Of a stretch of DNA of 52,020 bases, positions 8,508-15,603 are shown one piece after another; the stretch's first letter is position 1, and the number at the start of each line of letters is the position of its first letter. The notes beneath the pieces were generated by a model. That model had not been told where the DNA came from, made no database searches, and saw only the letters and a program-made list of their open reading frames with translations. The stretch is taken from contig DDGG01000015.1 in NCBI GenBank assembly GCA_002337525.1, forward strand, positions 1,207-53,226. The letters are read 5' to 3'. Both the position numbers and the translations under genes were made by a program. This DNA comes from Alphaproteobacteria bacterium UBA1908 (lineage in GTDB: Bacteria > Pseudomonadota > Alphaproteobacteria > Caedimonadales > UBA1908).

Positions 8508-9400
8508 ATCAAAAATGTGGGTTTATTGCTCTTGTAGGTCTTACTAACGCGGGGAAGTCGACTCTTGTTAATCGACTGGTGGGAAGCAAGATTTCTATTG
8601 TTTCTCGAAAAGTTCAGACAACAAGACGCCGAATTTTAGGTATTCAGATTCAAGATGATAGCCAGCTTGTGTTTGTTGATACACCGGGTATTTTTACCCC
8701 TCGTAAAACTCTTGATAAATCAATGGTCAGAAGTGCCTGGTCGGCCGTAGGGGAAGCAGATAGCATTGTTGTCTTGGTTGATGTTCAACGTCTCAACCTG
8801 GAAGATCAGGTTGCTCTTCTCGATCGTGTTTTAAAGGCAGAAAAACCTACGTATCTGGCTCTGAATAAAATTGATCAGGTTGAGAAAACAAAACTTCTTG
8901 AGTTAGCGGACTCCCTTAATAGGGGGCGTTCTCTTAAAAAAACATTTATGATTTCAGCTTTAAAAGGTCAAGGGGTGCAGGACTTGTTACTTGAACTCGC
9001 CAGGACAGCTCCTGAAGGGCCCTGGCATTATCCTGAGGATCAATTAACAGACCTGCCTTTGCGTTTAATGGCTTCTGAAATGACACGTGAGAAGGTGTTT
9101 GATAATTTGCACCAGGAACTTCCCTATGCGATTGCGGTTGAAACAGAAGCCTGGGAACCGTTTGATAATGGTTCTTTGAAAATTTGTCAGGTGATACATG
9201 TTCAAAAACCCAACCAAAAAGCCATTGTACTGGGCAAGCGGGGGGAAACTATAAAAAGGATCAGTGCTCAGGCGCGACAGGAAATTGAGGCTTTCCTGGA
9301 TCAAAAAGTACATCTGTTCTTGCACGTGCGTGTTACAGAAAGGTGGAATGAGGATGTAAGCCAGTATGAAGCCTTGGGCCTTGAAGGCCCGGGTCGTTAA
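8504..9400 (+). CDS. era: GTPase Era
   Basis: A 298-residue GTPase that binds the 3' end of 16S rRNA and helps 30S maturation. The start is ATG 8504, overlapping the rnc stop; a longer open frame upstream from 8309 lies wholly inside rnc in another frame and is not used. Motifs: G1 GLTNAGKST (residues about 11-19), G2 region with TTRRRILG, G3 DTPGIF, G4 NKID (about residue 122), G5 SALKGQG. The C-terminal KH domain contains GKRGETIKRISAQARQEIE and the typical VRVTERWNED end. The G1 motif is a slight variant of the common GRPNVGKST. The recO gene follows after 3 bases. Confidence 0.95.
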   Translation: MNQKCGFIALVGLTNAGKSTLVNRLVGSKISIVSRKVQTTRRRILGIQIQDDSQLVFVDTPGIFTPRKTLDKSMVRSAWSAVGEADSIVVLVDVQRLNLEDQVALLDRVLKAEKPTYLALNKIDQVEKTKLLELADSLNRGRSLKKTFMISALKGQGVQDLLLELARTAPEGPWHYPEDQLTDLPLRLMASEMTREKVFDNLHQELPYAIAVETEAWEPFDNGSLKICQVIHVQKPNQKAIVLGKRGETIKRISAQARQEIEAFLDQKVHLFLHVRVTERWNEDVSQYEALGLEGPGR

Positions 9401-9403
9401 GCT

Positions 9404-10132
9404 ATGCCCCGATGGATAGATGATGGTATTGTTTTAGGAACAAGACCTTTTGGGGAAAATTCCGTTATTATGACGTGTTTTACAAAAGATCATGGCTTAT
9501 CTCGAGGGCTTGTGAAAAGTGGCCGTCGAAAAGCATCTTATTTGCAAGCAGGTAATCAGCTTTCCCTAACATGGTCCGCACGCCTGGAGGAACAGCTGGG
9601 CCTTTGGGCGTTTGAGCCCCAGGGGTCACTGGGAGGGATTCTTTTGGGTCACCCTTTAGCGCTTGCAGGCCTTATCGCCTGTCTTGCTTTGACTGAAACG
9701 GTTCTGCCCGAACGGGAACCCCAGACTAACCTATACCAGGCGTTGCTGGATTTATTTTCTGGATTTGAGCAAGATGATTGGTTTGCCCTTTATGTAAACT
9801 ATGAAATTTGTTTGTTACAGGCTGCTGGATTTCGTCTTGCTTTACAAAAATGTGTTGCAACAGGAACAACAGAAAACCTGACATATGTTTCTCCAAAATC
9901 AGGAGGAGCTGTCTGTTTTGAGGCGGGAGCTCCTTATAAGAACAAACTTTTGCCACTTCCTGAATGTCTTGCAAAAGGTAAAATTGTGGATAAAAATGAT
10001 CTTCTAGCTTCTCTGAATTTGACAGAGTATTTTTTTGATCGGTATATTTTAGAACACGCATCTATGGGTTTGCCGGCAGCACGTCACCGATTTAAGGATA
10101 TGTTAAAAAAGGACATTGCAAAATGTGCCTAG
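9404..10132 (+). CDS. recO: DNA repair protein RecO
   Basis: A 242-residue RecO family protein. The N-terminal OB fold starts with DDGIVLGTRPFGENSVIMTCFT and continues with GLSRGLVKSGRRK, both typical of alphaproteobacterial RecO. The middle helical part carries NYEICLLQAAGF, and the C-terminal region ends with ARHRFKDML. RecO anneals single-stranded DNA and, with RecR, loads RecA onto SSB-coated gaps. The zinc-finger cysteines found in some RecO proteins are largely missing here (only one or two remain in the region of residues 145-175), which is common in the proteobacterial branch. It sits 3 bases after era and 21 bases before parC. Confidence 0.92.
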   Translation: MPRWIDDGIVLGTRPFGENSVIMTCFTKDHGLSRGLVKSGRRKASYLQAGNQLSLTWSARLEEQLGLWAFEPQGSLGGILLGHPLALAGLIACLALTETVLPEREPQTNLYQALLDLFSGFEQDDWFALYVNYEICLLQAAGFRLALQKCVATGTTENLTYVSPKSGGAVCFEAGAPYKNKLLPLPECLAKGKIVDKNDLLASLNLTEYFFDRYILEHASMGLPAARHRFKDMLKKDIAKCA

Positions 10133-10153
10133 GAAAGAATTGAGAAAGCCGTT

Positions 10154-12397
10154 ATGACATCATCATCTTCTTCAGGGAATATTCGCCAGGTCTCTCTTAA
10201 TGAGGCGATGGGAGAACGTTATCTCAGTTATGCGTTGTCAACGATTACAGCGCGCTCTCTTCCAGATGTTCGGGACGGTTTAAAGCCTGTTCAGCGTCGC
10301 ATTCTTTACGCTATGAAAGAGTCAGGCAATACCTCTGAAAAGCCTTACCGGAAGTCAGCAAGTGCTGTCGGATATGTGATGATGAAATACCACCCTCATG
10401 GTAATGATCCGATTTATGAAGCGATGGTTCGCATGGCTCAGGATTTTTCATCCCGTTATCCTTTGATTGAAGGTCAGGGAAATTTCGGGTCTCTGGATGG
10501 AGATAATGCGGCAGCAATGCGATATACAGAGGCTCGTCTTAGTGCGCCCTCAATGGCCTTGCTGGAAGGAATCGATGAAAATGCTGTTGATTTTCAGGAT
10601 ACATACAATGGTGAAACCCAGGAGCCTTCTGTCCTTCCATCAAGTTTTCCAAATTTGCTGGCTAATGGTGCTTCTGGCATTGCGGTTGGTATGGCAACGA
10701 ATATTCCTCCTCATAATGTGGGTGAAATATGTGATGCGCTTTTGGCTCTTTTAAAGAAGGCCTCTATCACAACAGCCGAGCTGTTAAGTTTTATGCCTGG
10801 ACCAGATTTTCCTACTGGAGGTATTCTGGTTGAAAAACCTGATGCTATCCATAAGGCTTATGAAACAGGACGGGGAGGACTTCGTTTAAGAGCGCGCTAT
10901 GAGGTCGAGTCCTTAAAAGGATCTCAATACCAAATTGTTGTAACGGAAATTCCTTATCAAGTTCAAAAAGGTCGCTTGATTGAAAAACTGGCAGATTTAT
11001 GGACTCAAAAGAAGCTTCCTCTATTAGCTGATATTCGTGATGAATCAACCACGGATGTTCGCCTTGTCTTGGTGCCTCGTTCACGGACCGTTGATCCTGT
11101 TGTTTTGATGGAATCTCTTTACAAAATGACTGAACTCGAAACACGTTTTCATCTTAACATGAATGTTTTGGATCAAGGTAAAGTACCAAGGGTTTTATCC
11201 TTAAAGCAAGTTCTTCAGGCGTTTCTTGATCATCGCCAGGAGGTTTTGTGTCGACGAGCACAAAATCGTTTAAACCAAATTGCACGACGCCTTGAAATTC
11301 TTGAAGGTTTTATGGTGGCATACCTTAACATCGAGGAAGTCATTCGTATCATCCGTTTCGATGAGACACCTAAAGAGACTTTGATGAAGCGCTGGTCTTT
11401 GTCAGACCTTCAGGCAGAATCAATTTTAAATATGAAATTAAGGGCTCTACGCAAGTTGGAAGAGATCCAGATACGCCAGGAACATGAAGGTCTTCTGGAA
11501 GAGCAGAAGACTCTTCAAAATTTACTGAGCGATGAGAAAAGTCAATGGAAATCAGTGGGTCAGCAAATCCGTGATATTAAAAAGAGGTTCGGTTCGTCAC
11601 ATCCTTTTGGGTTGCGTCGTACGACTCTTGAAGAAGCCCCTGAAGTAACAGATATTCCTTTGGAGGCAATGATAGAGCGCGAGCCTGTGACGGTTGTTTG
11701 TTCGGAAAAAGGCTGGATTCGGTCTCTAAAAGGCCATCAAACAGATGATTCAGATTTAAGATATAAGGAAGGTGATAAAGGAAAATTTATTTTAAGAGCT
11801 GAAACAACAGACAAGGTCTTGATTTTTACAAGCAATGGTCGTTTTTTTACACTTGGAATAGATAAACTCCCAGGCGGAAGAGGACACGGAGATCCACTTC
11901 GATTAATGATTGATCTGGATCCTGCTCATGACATTATTGATATGCGTATTGCCAAGACCTCAGACCTTAAAGATCAACGTCTTTTGGTTGTTGCCAGTGA
12001 TGGTCGAGGTTTTATTGTCGCGACAAAAGATGTAATGGCTCAAACGAAGTCGGGCAAGCAAATATTGAATGTTGAGGGCCGTGTGAGGGCAGCAAAATGC
12101 CTTGTTGTTGAAGGAGATGGTGTTGCGATTGTTGGTAATAACCGAAAGTTGTTAGTTTTCCCTGTGGAGGAGATTCCTCAAATGACTCGTGGTCGAGGTG
12201 TTATTTTACAACGATATCGTGAAGGGCGTTTTTCGGATGTCACAACATTTGTGATCGCTGAGGGTCTTTCCTGGCCTATGTCAGGGGCAACAGACAGGAT
12301 ACGTCATGAATCAGATATTTGGCCCTGGCTTGGGCGCCGTAGCCAAAGTGGACGTATGGCACCTAACGGTTTTCCTCGCACTAACACATTTGGGTAA
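10154..12397 (+). CDS. parC: DNA topoisomerase IV subunit A
   Basis: A 747-residue type IIA topoisomerase subunit. The N-terminal breakage-reunion domain has RSLPDVRDGLKPVQRRILYAM and the catalytic Tyr124 in AMRYTEARLS. The usual coiled region and the C-terminal beta-pinwheel repeats follow. The C-terminus ends with an alphaproteobacterial ParC-like motif (around WPWLGRRSQSGRMAPNGFPR). ParC and not GyrA is favoured by this ending, the length, and the lack of a GyrA box. ParC with ParE decatenates daughter chromosomes. In the quinolone-pocket helix the protein reads HPHGNDPIYEAM: the positions that are Asp79 and Ser80 in E. coli ParC are Asn84 and Asp85 here, while Glu89 is kept. Confidence 0.95.
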   Translation: MTSSSSSGNIRQVSLNEAMGERYLSYALSTITARSLPDVRDGLKPVQRRILYAMKESGNTSEKPYRKSASAVGYVMMKYHPHGNDPIYEAMVRMAQDFSSRYPLIEGQGNFGSLDGDNAAAMRYTEARLSAPSMALLEGIDENAVDFQDTYNGETQEPSVLPSSFPNLLANGASGIAVGMATNIPPHNVGEICDALLALLKKASITTAELLSFMPGPDFPTGGILVEKPDAIHKAYETGRGGLRLRARYEVESLKGSQYQIVVTEIPYQVQKGRLIEKLADLWTQKKLPLLADIRDESTTDVRLVLVPRSRTVDPVVLMESLYKMTELETRFHLNMNVLDQGKVPRVLSLKQVLQAFLDHRQEVLCRRAQNRLNQIARRLEILEGFMVAYLNIEEVIRIIRFDETPKETLMKRWSLSDLQAESILNMKLRALRKLEEIQIRQEHEGLLEEQKTLQNLLSDEKSQWKSVGQQIRDIKKRFGSSHPFGLRRTTLEEAPEVTDIPLEAMIEREPVTVVCSEKGWIRSLKGHQTDDSDLRYKEGDKGKFILRAETTDKVLIFTSNGRFFTLGIDKLPGGRGHGDPLRLMIDLDPAHDIIDMRIAKTSDLKDQRLLVVASDGRGFIVATKDVMAQTKSGKQILNVEGRVRAAKCLVVEGDGVAIVGNNRKLLVFPVEEIPQMTRGRGVILQRYREGRFSDVTTFVIAEGLSWPMSGATDRIRHESDIWPWLGRRSQSGRMAPNGFPRTNTFG

Positions 12398-12398
12398 A

Positions 12399-12431
12399 GG
12401 GAAAATCCGGACTTTAAGCCCAGATTTTCCC
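12399..12431. terminator. Hairpin between convergent parC and LuxI-fold gene
   Basis: Two perfectly complementary 9-base arms, GGGAAAATC at 12399-12407 and GATTTTCCC at 12423-12431, enclose a 15-base loop. The structure lies just after the parC stop and overlaps the last codons of the convergent gene. A bidirectional terminator role is likely from position. There is no clean U-run on either strand, so the call is moderate. Confidence 0.5.
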
Positions 12432-12971
12432 AGTTTCATGATCATGAAAAATTCCCATAGGGATTTCACCAATCAAAAGATAATTACCATTGATTTTAAG
12501 ACGTTGTGTTTTACTGAAAGACCACCCTCCAAAAAAAGTTAGATCAGGATGATTCTCTTCATGACTTAAACTGACAATACCTTCAAGATTTTGATCAATC
12601 ATAATATCTGTTAAAACACTATAAAGCCCTCGGTAGAAGTCCTGAATAACATAGTCAAAGGCTTCGGGCTGCTTCTTGGAACGACAATTGTTTTTCATAT
12701 GAAACGAAACAAGACTTAGCTCAAGAATGTCATTAAAGTCCTCTTTTGAGAAGCGATTTCTATAATAAAAACTGGCAGGAGAATCTTTCAGGAGGTTTAA
12801 TCGTGCACTTCCCGTCGCACCAAATTGAGGATTTTCATAAATGATATAAAGAGTTGTCGATGTATCAAAAGAATCTTTTATGTAACCATGTGACTTTTGT
12901 CGTGTTTCCAGGGCCTTGGATAATAGAAACTGGCTTTCCAGAGTAGATGAAGATTGAATAATTGTAAACAT
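12414..12971 (-). CDS. Divergent LuxI/GNAT-fold protein of unknown activity
   Basis: A 185-residue protein. Read by eye it follows the LuxI autoinducer-synthase layout: a strand pair at LYIIYENPQFGATGSARLN (about 41-59), then ILELSLVSF (about 83-91) where LuxI proteins have WELSRF, then a long helix (about 105-130), a strand GIVSLS, and an end like FFGGW..., I.G..LLIGEIPM. The Arg that normally follows ELS is Leu, and the N-terminal acidic residues of AHL synthases are not evident, so AHL synthesis cannot be claimed; an acyltransferase of the wider GNAT fold is equally possible. A GGGAG ribosome site precedes the ATG. It is convergent with parC and divergent from the XRE regulator, with a long AT-rich spacer that contains an inverted repeat. 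Confidence 0.45.
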   Translation of the reverse strand: MFTIIQSSSTLESQFLLSKALETRQKSHGYIKDSFDTSTTLYIIYENPQFGATGSARLNLLKDSPASFYYRNRFSKEDFNDILELSLVSFHMKNNCRSKKQPEAFDYVIQDFYRGLYSVLTDIMIDQNLEGIVSLSHEENHPDLTFFGGWSFSKTQRLKINGNYLLIGEIPMGIFHDHETGKIWA

Positions 12972-13361
12972 TTTTTGCTCCCGTTGAGCTTTTAAGTTAA
13001 TTTACCAAAACTTAAAACAGACCTAGGCTGCTTTTGAATTTAGGGGCACAGGCCAAAACGCAGGAATACTTACAAACTTTCAATTTCAATCGGCACTTCG
13101 GAGAAGGGATCCTTTTTTAAGATTTAATAAAAATTAAAACGGGCCCTTCAAATCTTCTATTCCGGCATGTACTATTCAAAAAGAGGATACAATGACGTTT
13201 TGCAACCTGTAAAGAGAAAATACGAATTTTTGTCATTTTTGCCTTTTTTGTTCTTTTAAAAAAGAAGATTTAAATGTAGTTTGGGATCTGTCAGGAAATA
13301 ATATATTGATTTTTTTGCGATTTTGTAATTTTTAAGAGTGTCGAGTCTGAAGTATAAAAAT
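12972..13361. promoter_or_regulatory. AT-rich divergent control region between LuxI-fold gene and XRE gene
   Basis: About 390 bases without a gene, between two divergently transcribed regulators. It holds an inverted repeat close to the LuxI-fold gene, TTTTAAGT at 12990-12997 and ACTTAAAA at 13010-13017 with a 12-base spacer, and a wider one, AAGATTT at 13119-13125 with AAATCTT at 13150-13156. A plausible plus-strand promoter for the XRE gene is TTGTTC at 13248-13253 with TAAATG at 13271-13276, spaced 17 bases. No RNA gene or further open frame was recognised. Function is inferred from layout. Confidence 0.4.
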
Positions 13362-14021
13362 ATGGATGAAAAAATAAATACAGATCAAATTGCCCAAAAA
13401 TTGGAAACTCAGGGGGACAAAATAAAGTATTTGAGGCGTCTTTGCGGTTTGAGTCGTAAAGAATTTTCTGACAAGTACATGATTTCGGAATCTACATTAA
13501 GATCCTGGGAACTTAATAGAAGTCCTATTTCAGTTCGTTTAATGGAACGTTTTATAGAAGCGCTTTCAAGCGAGGGGTTTTCTATCTCTGAAACATGGGT
13601 AAGAGGTAATAGTACGGGGACACCAACCTTTGTTACAGGTTACAGTGAAAAGAGTTTTTCATTTGACGAAAAAAGCCTTGAAAAAGAGGCTACCTTTTTT
13701 CTGGAGGTGAGTCCCCATAGAATTGTTCATGCTGTTGAAGATTCCAATAACCTCCCTTTTTTTGAGAAAGGGAGTATAGTTGGAGGAGAAATACTTTCTG
13801 ACCCTTTACCTGATCAAGTCGTAGACAAATTTTGCCTTGTCCAAGTTTGTGGATCTGACAAATGGTCACTTCATCTTGTCAAACCTTCTCCTGAAAAGAA
13901 TTTGTTAACTCTTGCTTCTGCTCAATCTATGGCAAATCCAATAAATTTCCCTATTTTATATAATGTTAATGTTGAAAGAATTGCCCCTGTAATTTGGCAT
14001 AGAAAAACGTTGTCTCTCTAG
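13362..14021 (+). CDS. XRE-family regulator with degenerate S24/LexA-like C-terminal domain
   Basis: A 219-residue protein from the ATG at 13362; a GTG at 13338 would add eight residues. The N-terminal part (about residues 18-70) is a helix-turn-helix of the XRE type: IKYLRRLCGLSRKEFSDKY followed by ISESTLRSWE. The C-terminal half looks like the S24 fold of phage repressors: the segment around NNLPFFEKGSIVGGE is where the catalytic Ser-Met-x-Pro would lie, and that Ser is absent. It is therefore probably not self-cleaving and may bind a ligand or just dimerise. It is most likely a local transcription factor for the symporter/kinase genes downstream or the divergent LuxI-fold gene. The targets are not shown by sequence. 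Confidence 0.65.
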   Translation: MDEKINTDQIAQKLETQGDKIKYLRRLCGLSRKEFSDKYMISESTLRSWELNRSPISVRLMERFIEALSSEGFSISETWVRGNSTGTPTFVTGYSEKSFSFDEKSLEKEATFFLEVSPHRIVHAVEDSNNLPFFEKGSIVGGEILSDPLPDQVVDKFCLVQVCGSDKWSLHLVKPSPEKNLLTLASAQSMANPINFPILYNVNVERIAPVIWHRKTLSL

Positions 14022-14049
14022 ACTTTCTTCAAAGAAAATTTTCACATGG

Positions 14050-14064
14050 TTTCCAATTTGGAAA
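14050..14064. promoter_or_regulatory. Palindrome upstream of first symporter gene
   Basis: TTTCCA-ATT-TGGAAA is a perfect 6-base inverted repeat with a 3-base centre, placed about 100 bases before the symporter ATG and 30 bases after the XRE gene. It is flanked by two ACATG copies. It looks like an operator for a dimeric regulator such as the XRE protein, but an unrelated hairpin cannot be excluded. Confidence 0.35.
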
Positions 14065-14164
14065 AAACATGTTTTAATCATGGATCGTATAAATTAAATT
14101 CTTTTAATGTGATATTTCATGTCTATTAACTGAAAGATCTCTTTTCAAAAGATTTGGAGTAACA

Positions 14165-15562
14165 ATGGAATTCTTTGATTTAGGCATTATCATAGGGTAT
14201 TTGGTATTGACGCTTGTTGCGGGTTTGTACCAAAGCCGTAAAGTCAAGTCTATGAAAGATTATGCTATTGCGGATCGGAATTATTCAACGCCGGTTATGG
14301 TAGCAACGATTTCTGCAACCCTTATTGGGGGTGGGTCGACAGTTGGCCTGGTAGAAAAGGTTTCTTTATTCGGACTATCATATCTGATTCTCTTTTTGGG
14401 AGATCCCATCTCAAAACTTATGATTGCAAATTTTCTAGCAGGTCGTATGGAACGATTTAAAGGTTTGATATCTGTTGGCGATATTATGGAAAAATGCTAC
14501 GGGAAGGAGTCCAAGATCATTACGGGTCTTGCGGGAAGCCTTTTGTCTGCCGGCCTTTTAGCAGCTCAAATTAGTGCGCTTGGGTTTTTATTTCAGTATT
14601 TTTTCAATTTAAGTCATTTATGGGGTGCCTTTATTGGTTTTGGTATTGTTGTCCTTTATTCGACTTTTGGGGGGATTCGTGCAGTAACTTTAACCGATGT
14701 GATCCAATTTAGTATTTTGTTAATTGCTATCCCTATGGTTTGTGATATAGGTCTTGGAATGGTTGGAGGCTATGAGGCTCTCTTTCATAATGTTCCAGAG
14801 AAACTCCTGACCATTGTTCCAGAAGAGGGAAAATTATTGCACTCTTTTTCCCTCTTTATCGTGATTATCATATCCTGTTTGACACCCCCTGCTGTGCAGC
14901 GTTTACTTATGAGTCGTGATAAGGTGCAAATTAAAAAATCTTTTACAATTTCCGCTTTTTTAGACGTTCCTTTTTATTCAACTATTGGTTTAATTGGCTT
15001 AATTGCTGTTGCCTTAAAATTAAATGGTATTCCTTCCTTAACAATGCCCTATCTGATTAACAGCATTCTACCTGTTGGTTTCAAGGGGCTTGCTATGGTG
15101 GGTATGTTGGCCGTTATTATGTCAACATGTGACTCTTATCTGAATACAGCAAGTGTTTCTGTTGTCCATGATACTATTAGACCTCTTATTCCTAACCTGA
15201 GCGCCCGGTCTGAATTACTTATGATGAAATTAACAACTTTTATTCTTGGGTTTCTGGCTATTTTTATTGCTGTTAAGTACAAAACAATTATGGATATATT
15301 TGTTGGGGCTTTTAATGTTTGGGGGCCCGTTGTTATTATCCCGCTTTGTGTTGGTATATTTGGATGTCACACATATCAAAGATCCTTTTTCTGGTCAGCC
15401 GGAAGTGGTTTTATCATGAGTTTGGTTTGGATAATCATGGATTTCGAGGCGGAATTTAACATCGATCCCCTTATTCCCGGTATGGTTGCGAATGGTATTG
15501 TCTTTTTTATAACTCACCAACTTTACAAAAGACGTCGCCGCGTGCTAATTCCTTCATATTAA
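14165..15562 (+). CDS. Sodium:solute symporter (SSS family)
   Basis: A 465-residue inner-membrane carrier with many hydrophobic spans. The family pattern is clear: GLYQSRKVKSMKDYAIADRN after the first span, the glycine-rich ATLIGGGSTVGL, GGIRAVTLTDVIQF, and a late MSTCDSYLNTASVS segment that contributes to the sodium site. SSS proteins import solutes such as proline, acetate or sugars with sodium; the substrate here is unknown. It is a close paralogue of the symporter half of the next gene: about 35 of the first 50 residues are identical by eye. A GGAG ribosome site lies just upstream of the ATG. The next gene starts 41 bases after the stop, so co-transcription is likely. Confidence 0.88.
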   Translation: MEFFDLGIIIGYLVLTLVAGLYQSRKVKSMKDYAIADRNYSTPVMVATISATLIGGGSTVGLVEKVSLFGLSYLILFLGDPISKLMIANFLAGRMERFKGLISVGDIMEKCYGKESKIITGLAGSLLSAGLLAAQISALGFLFQYFFNLSHLWGAFIGFGIVVLYSTFGGIRAVTLTDVIQFSILLIAIPMVCDIGLGMVGGYEALFHNVPEKLLTIVPEEGKLLHSFSLFIVIIISCLTPPAVQRLLMSRDKVQIKKSFTISAFLDVPFYSTIGLIGLIAVALKLNGIPSLTMPYLINSILPVGFKGLAMVGMLAVIMSTCDSYLNTASVSVVHDTIRPLIPNLSARSELLMMKLTTFILGFLAIFIAVKYKTIMDIFVGAFNVWGPVVIIPLCVGIFGCHTYQRSFFWSAGSGFIMSLVWIIMDFEAEFNIDPLIPGMVANGIVFFITHQLYKRRRRVLIPSY

Positions 15563-15603
15563 AGAGAAAACTTAAGTATATGATTTAGGTCCAGGGATCC
15601 AGA

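Noticed and set aside
12306..12542. Small plus-strand open frame across the parC end
   Set aside because: It overlaps parC and the convergent gene and has no likeness to any family; it is a shadow frame.
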